From: Coffea arabica
Taxonomy: Eukaryota > Streptophyta > Magnoliopsida > Gentianales > Rubiaceae
Length of the DNA stretch: 64,000 bases
NCBI RefSeq assembly: GCF_036785885.1
Contig: NC_092312.1
Coordinates: forward strand, 15,270,001-15,334,000
Reading direction: 5' to 3'
A program made the position numbers and the translations under genes. The notes beneath the pieces are model-generated. The model was not told the DNA's origin. It worked only from the letters and a program-made list of their open reading frames with translations, and made no database searches. Below, piece after piece: positions 61,697-64,000 of this stretch; position 1 is the stretch's first letter, and every line of letters starts with the position of its first letter.

Positions 61697-62790
61697 AAAA
61701 GAGCAGGCCCAGAAAGTAACCTCAAGGCGCTTCTTAAACTTTTCTTGGGCCTATCATAATCCTTGGAGAAGTACCATTGAGCTATAGTCCCACTAATGAC
61801 ATAAACTTGAGCTTCAATCATTGCTGTAGCAGACCAAAGCATTGTCAAAATGGCCAAGGCATAATAAGCGGGTACCCAACCGTCCTGTTTCCAAACACAA
61901 TAGTATTCACCATTCTTTTCCTTGGGCACAATCTTCCCATTGAATCTAGCAAAAACCAAGAACACGACAATGGGTGCATAATATAAAAATAACCCCAAAG
62001 TCAATCCTGGGAGCACCCCAAACAACCCCAGATTCTGCCATAGCCCATTTGCAGCCACCCCAATTATGTTAATGGTCAACTCAATCCGATGCCAATTGAC
62101 TACAAAAATCCAGATTACCACCCCAATTATCAGCAATATGAAAACAAAAATCAAAATTCGGTAGGCTAAAGGAAGAGCCTCGCTACATCTAGAGCTGACA
62201 TGGCAAGCAACAAACCAGTAGATATCCAGAAACACAGGAACTATCACAAAGAAAGGAAGTGATATGTACACTAGCTGCTTGGTGTAATGCTTGAGCAACA
62301 AAAGTACAAACAAAACAAAGGGCACGCTCAAAATTAAGGTGATGACAAGGGTCCATATCAAGCTCTTCAAAACACTCGATTTTAAAGCGTTAATCGAAAT
62401 TGGGCTGCTAAAAAAGGAGGGCTGTGTAACTTCGAGAATGGCGCAAGTGGAGGAGGTGGAATTGTAGAAAAAAGAGGAGACTTGGGAGTGGTGGGGGTTC
62501 CTGTGGACGGAGGCAAAGATGCCGAAAGCGAAGGTGGCGAGGATGAGGAGAGAGAAGAGGAGGAGGAAGGGCCAGTCTTTGAAGGGACGGGGGCCGTAAT
62601 TGTAGGAGATCTGGAGGAGCTGGGAGTGGTCATCGCTGGGTTGGGAGGTGGTGGGGCGGAGGGTCGCGGGTACGGGTGATGCGGGGTGGTCTAGAGGAGG
62701 AGGATAAGGCTTGGAGAGGAGAGGTTGGGTGGGAGTGGGGTCTTGGAGAGAGGAAGAGAGTTTGTTGGGGTCTTCTTTGCTGCTGTCCAT
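58660..62790 (-). CDS. Choline transporter-like (CTL/PNS1) membrane protein
   Basis: Multi-pass membrane protein of the choline transporter-like family (solute carrier 44 / yeast Pns1 type); some plant members act in choline distribution and membrane trafficking. Exons on the minus strand are 62790-61721, 60053-59708 and 58923-58660, joining in frame to 559 aa. The start is the first ATG, opening a Pro/Ser-rich cytosolic tail (about 1-72) before the first membrane helix (PFLLLFSLLILATFAFGIF). About nine more hydrophobic segments follow. The family core is seen: VYVISGTIAQWYF, then SLRSALRNAFGPSSGTVCLS across the exon 1-2 junction, NAYMAAF-like NALMAAFDF, and FVNVLDNVIDTVYVCYAIDR in exon 3. 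A GA microsatellite (about 61660-61693) lies 30 bp inside intron 1. The substrate is not shown by sequence. Confidence 0.93.
61660..61693. repeat. GA microsatellite in CTL intron 1
   Basis: Seventeen GA units on the plus strand, read as TC in the CTL transcript, about 30 bp downstream of the exon 1 donor. Confidence 0.9.
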
Positions 62791-63732
62791 GGCATCAGAA
62801 GATGACTTGGGAGCAGAGGTATCTGGTGGGGGTTGGTGAGGGAGGAGCAGGAGGAGATGCAGACGGATTTGGCGGTGGAGTATTGGCTAATTCTTTCCAG
62901 CTGAGTTGGGTTGAGCTCAGCTGACAGCAGCCGAGATGAGTTGAGTTGAGTTGAGTTGGGGGCTGGAGAAGATAATCTTAATCTGAATGGTCGATGGGTA
63001 CATCAGATTTTTGACAATTACCACCACTCACCCTCGTTATTAGTGGTATATCTCTTCACACTCTGAAGAATTAATTAGGCCTAATAATTAGTAGCATTAT
63101 TACTTAAAGGTAGCAGCCCCCCTTTTACCAAAGATGATTATTGTGATTCTGATCCAGAGTGCCACCCCGCCATAGATAATAAAACTTGTGTCTTCACCTC
63201 CAGACAGCACTTGCCTTTCCATGAATTTCTGTTTTCTTCGTGGACAAGCAAGGGAGATTTCAACACTGCATTTTATATCTGTTTTTCAGGAAAAGGACTT
63301 AGAAGCTCTCAAGTTTCTTGACTTCAGAAGAGTTATTTGTTAGCAGTAATACGCTTGTAGTATTGCTTTTGAAAAATGTTTCTTCATGCAAATAAATAGA
63401 TAGATATTAAAAAATTAAGTCCACATGGTTAAGTACCTGATATGTTCCCAGCAGAACCTTCAAAATAGGGAACATCCAGTAATCATGGCTTGATATAATA
63501 ATAAGTAATAATAATAATAATAAACTTTAAAATAAAGAACAAATTAATGTGGATCGTTTACTATTTGAGTCCAGAGAAACCAACTAAAATTGCTCCCAGG
63601 AAGAAACAAAAGCTGTTGTATTATAAAGTTGGCAGTATAGTCTAATGAACATGATACAAAACAGTAAAACTGGCTGTAAAACAATCTAAGCCGAATTTGT
63701 CAGTTTTACGATCCAAAACTTCCTGCCGGTTG
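62791..63732. other. CTL upstream region; no gene seen
   Basis: Holds the CTL leader and promoter, including GAGTT pentamer repeats at about 62936-62960 and an ATA/ATAA-rich stretch near 63497-63523. The right edge should contain the 3' UTR of the cyclophilin gene. No other open frame of interest. Confidence 0.6.
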
Positions 63733-63922
63733 TCATCCCGACATACTAGTGGCTGCATTGCTGTTGTCCTCATCCCACCGGCTCTTAGGTATCTCTCCAG
63801 AATCCACAATAATTACTTTCTTCCTGGGATTCCCACTGTAGGTGCCTGCTCCACCCTCTATCGCAAAAACAGTGTCCATGCCTTCAATAACTTTTCCAAA
63901 AGCAACGTGCTCTCCGTCCAAC
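63733..63922 (-). CDS. CYP21-1: Cyclophilin (peptidyl-prolyl isomerase), last exon
   Basis: Final exon of a cyclophilin-type prolyl cis-trans isomerase; the rest lies beyond the window. The minus-strand acceptor (TTTTGCAG) precedes 63922 and 62 residues follow to a stop. Seen: [20 protein letters not shown] (the cyclophilin LDGxHVxFGxV block) and [20 protein letters not shown], then [11 protein letters not shown]. The EGGAGTYSG insert and [11 protein letters not shown] tail are those of CYP21-1, a secretory-pathway member with an N-terminal signal peptide (not in view). The extra ending after the Asp/Glu pair ([10 protein letters not shown]) is longer than I recall for Arabidopsis. Confidence 0.9.
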
Positions 63923-64000
63923 CTGCAAAATTTTCGCGCCAAAGAATTCCAGTTATATCCACAAGGCAGCATGCCCTTTTTTTTTTCCTTTTTAATGATC

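Overview
The window is nuclear DNA of a flowering plant, almost certainly a eudicot. The genes have GT-AG introns and plant-only families, and the intergenic DNA is AT-rich, full of microsatellites and packed with plant transposons. I cannot name the species from sequence alone.

Host genes in order are: the 3' part of a peroxisomal-membrane ascorbate peroxidase (APX3 type, +, 162-3475); a two-exon R2R3-MYB repressor of subgroup 4 (MYB4/MYB32 type, +, 7381-8578); the proteasome alpha-7 subunit PAD1 (-, 22081-19326); an eight-exon amino acid permease (AAP, +, 29460-32456); an intronless subtilase (SBT1.6 type, -, 39789-37462); a three-exon actin-depolymerizing factor (ADF5/ADF9 type, -, 49403-48454); a three-exon choline-transporter-like protein (-, 62790-58660); and the last exon of a secretory cyclophilin (CYP21-1 type, -, 63922-63733). 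From memory, APX3, MYB32, SBT1.6, ADF9 and CYP21-1 are neighbours in the same order in Arabidopsis (At4g35000 back to At4g34960). The window therefore looks like an expanded orthologous block into which PAD1, AAP and CTL have been interleaved.

The space between and inside genes is shaped by mobile DNA whose ends can be fixed to the base. The most striking is a 4.83-kb hAT transposon (22364-27195) with matching ends, a perfect 8-bp target duplication and an open, four-exon, 759-aa transposase. It landed about 275 bp upstream of PAD1 and carries a captured fragment of a host CDKG (CDK11-type) kinase gene, whose catalytic-loop segment has been amplified four times in tandem. Three non-autonomous elements with related ends lie at 1956-2237 (in an APX intron), 15461-16522 and 35825-36480. 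There is also a foldback MITE with a 9-bp duplication in an AAP intron (30838-31049), a Helitron (32877-34899), tRNA-derived SINEs (13030-13274, about 15638-15742, and a pair near 45.7-46.6 kb), and a broken Ty3/gypsy chromovirus fossil (51637-58253) with a solo LTR of another element nested in it (54803-56103).

The genes are unrelated housekeeping or transport functions and form no pathway. Points of regulatory interest are the upstream ORFs and AC element before the MYB gene, the weak splice donor in the ADF gene, and the hAT insertion in the PAD1 upstream region.
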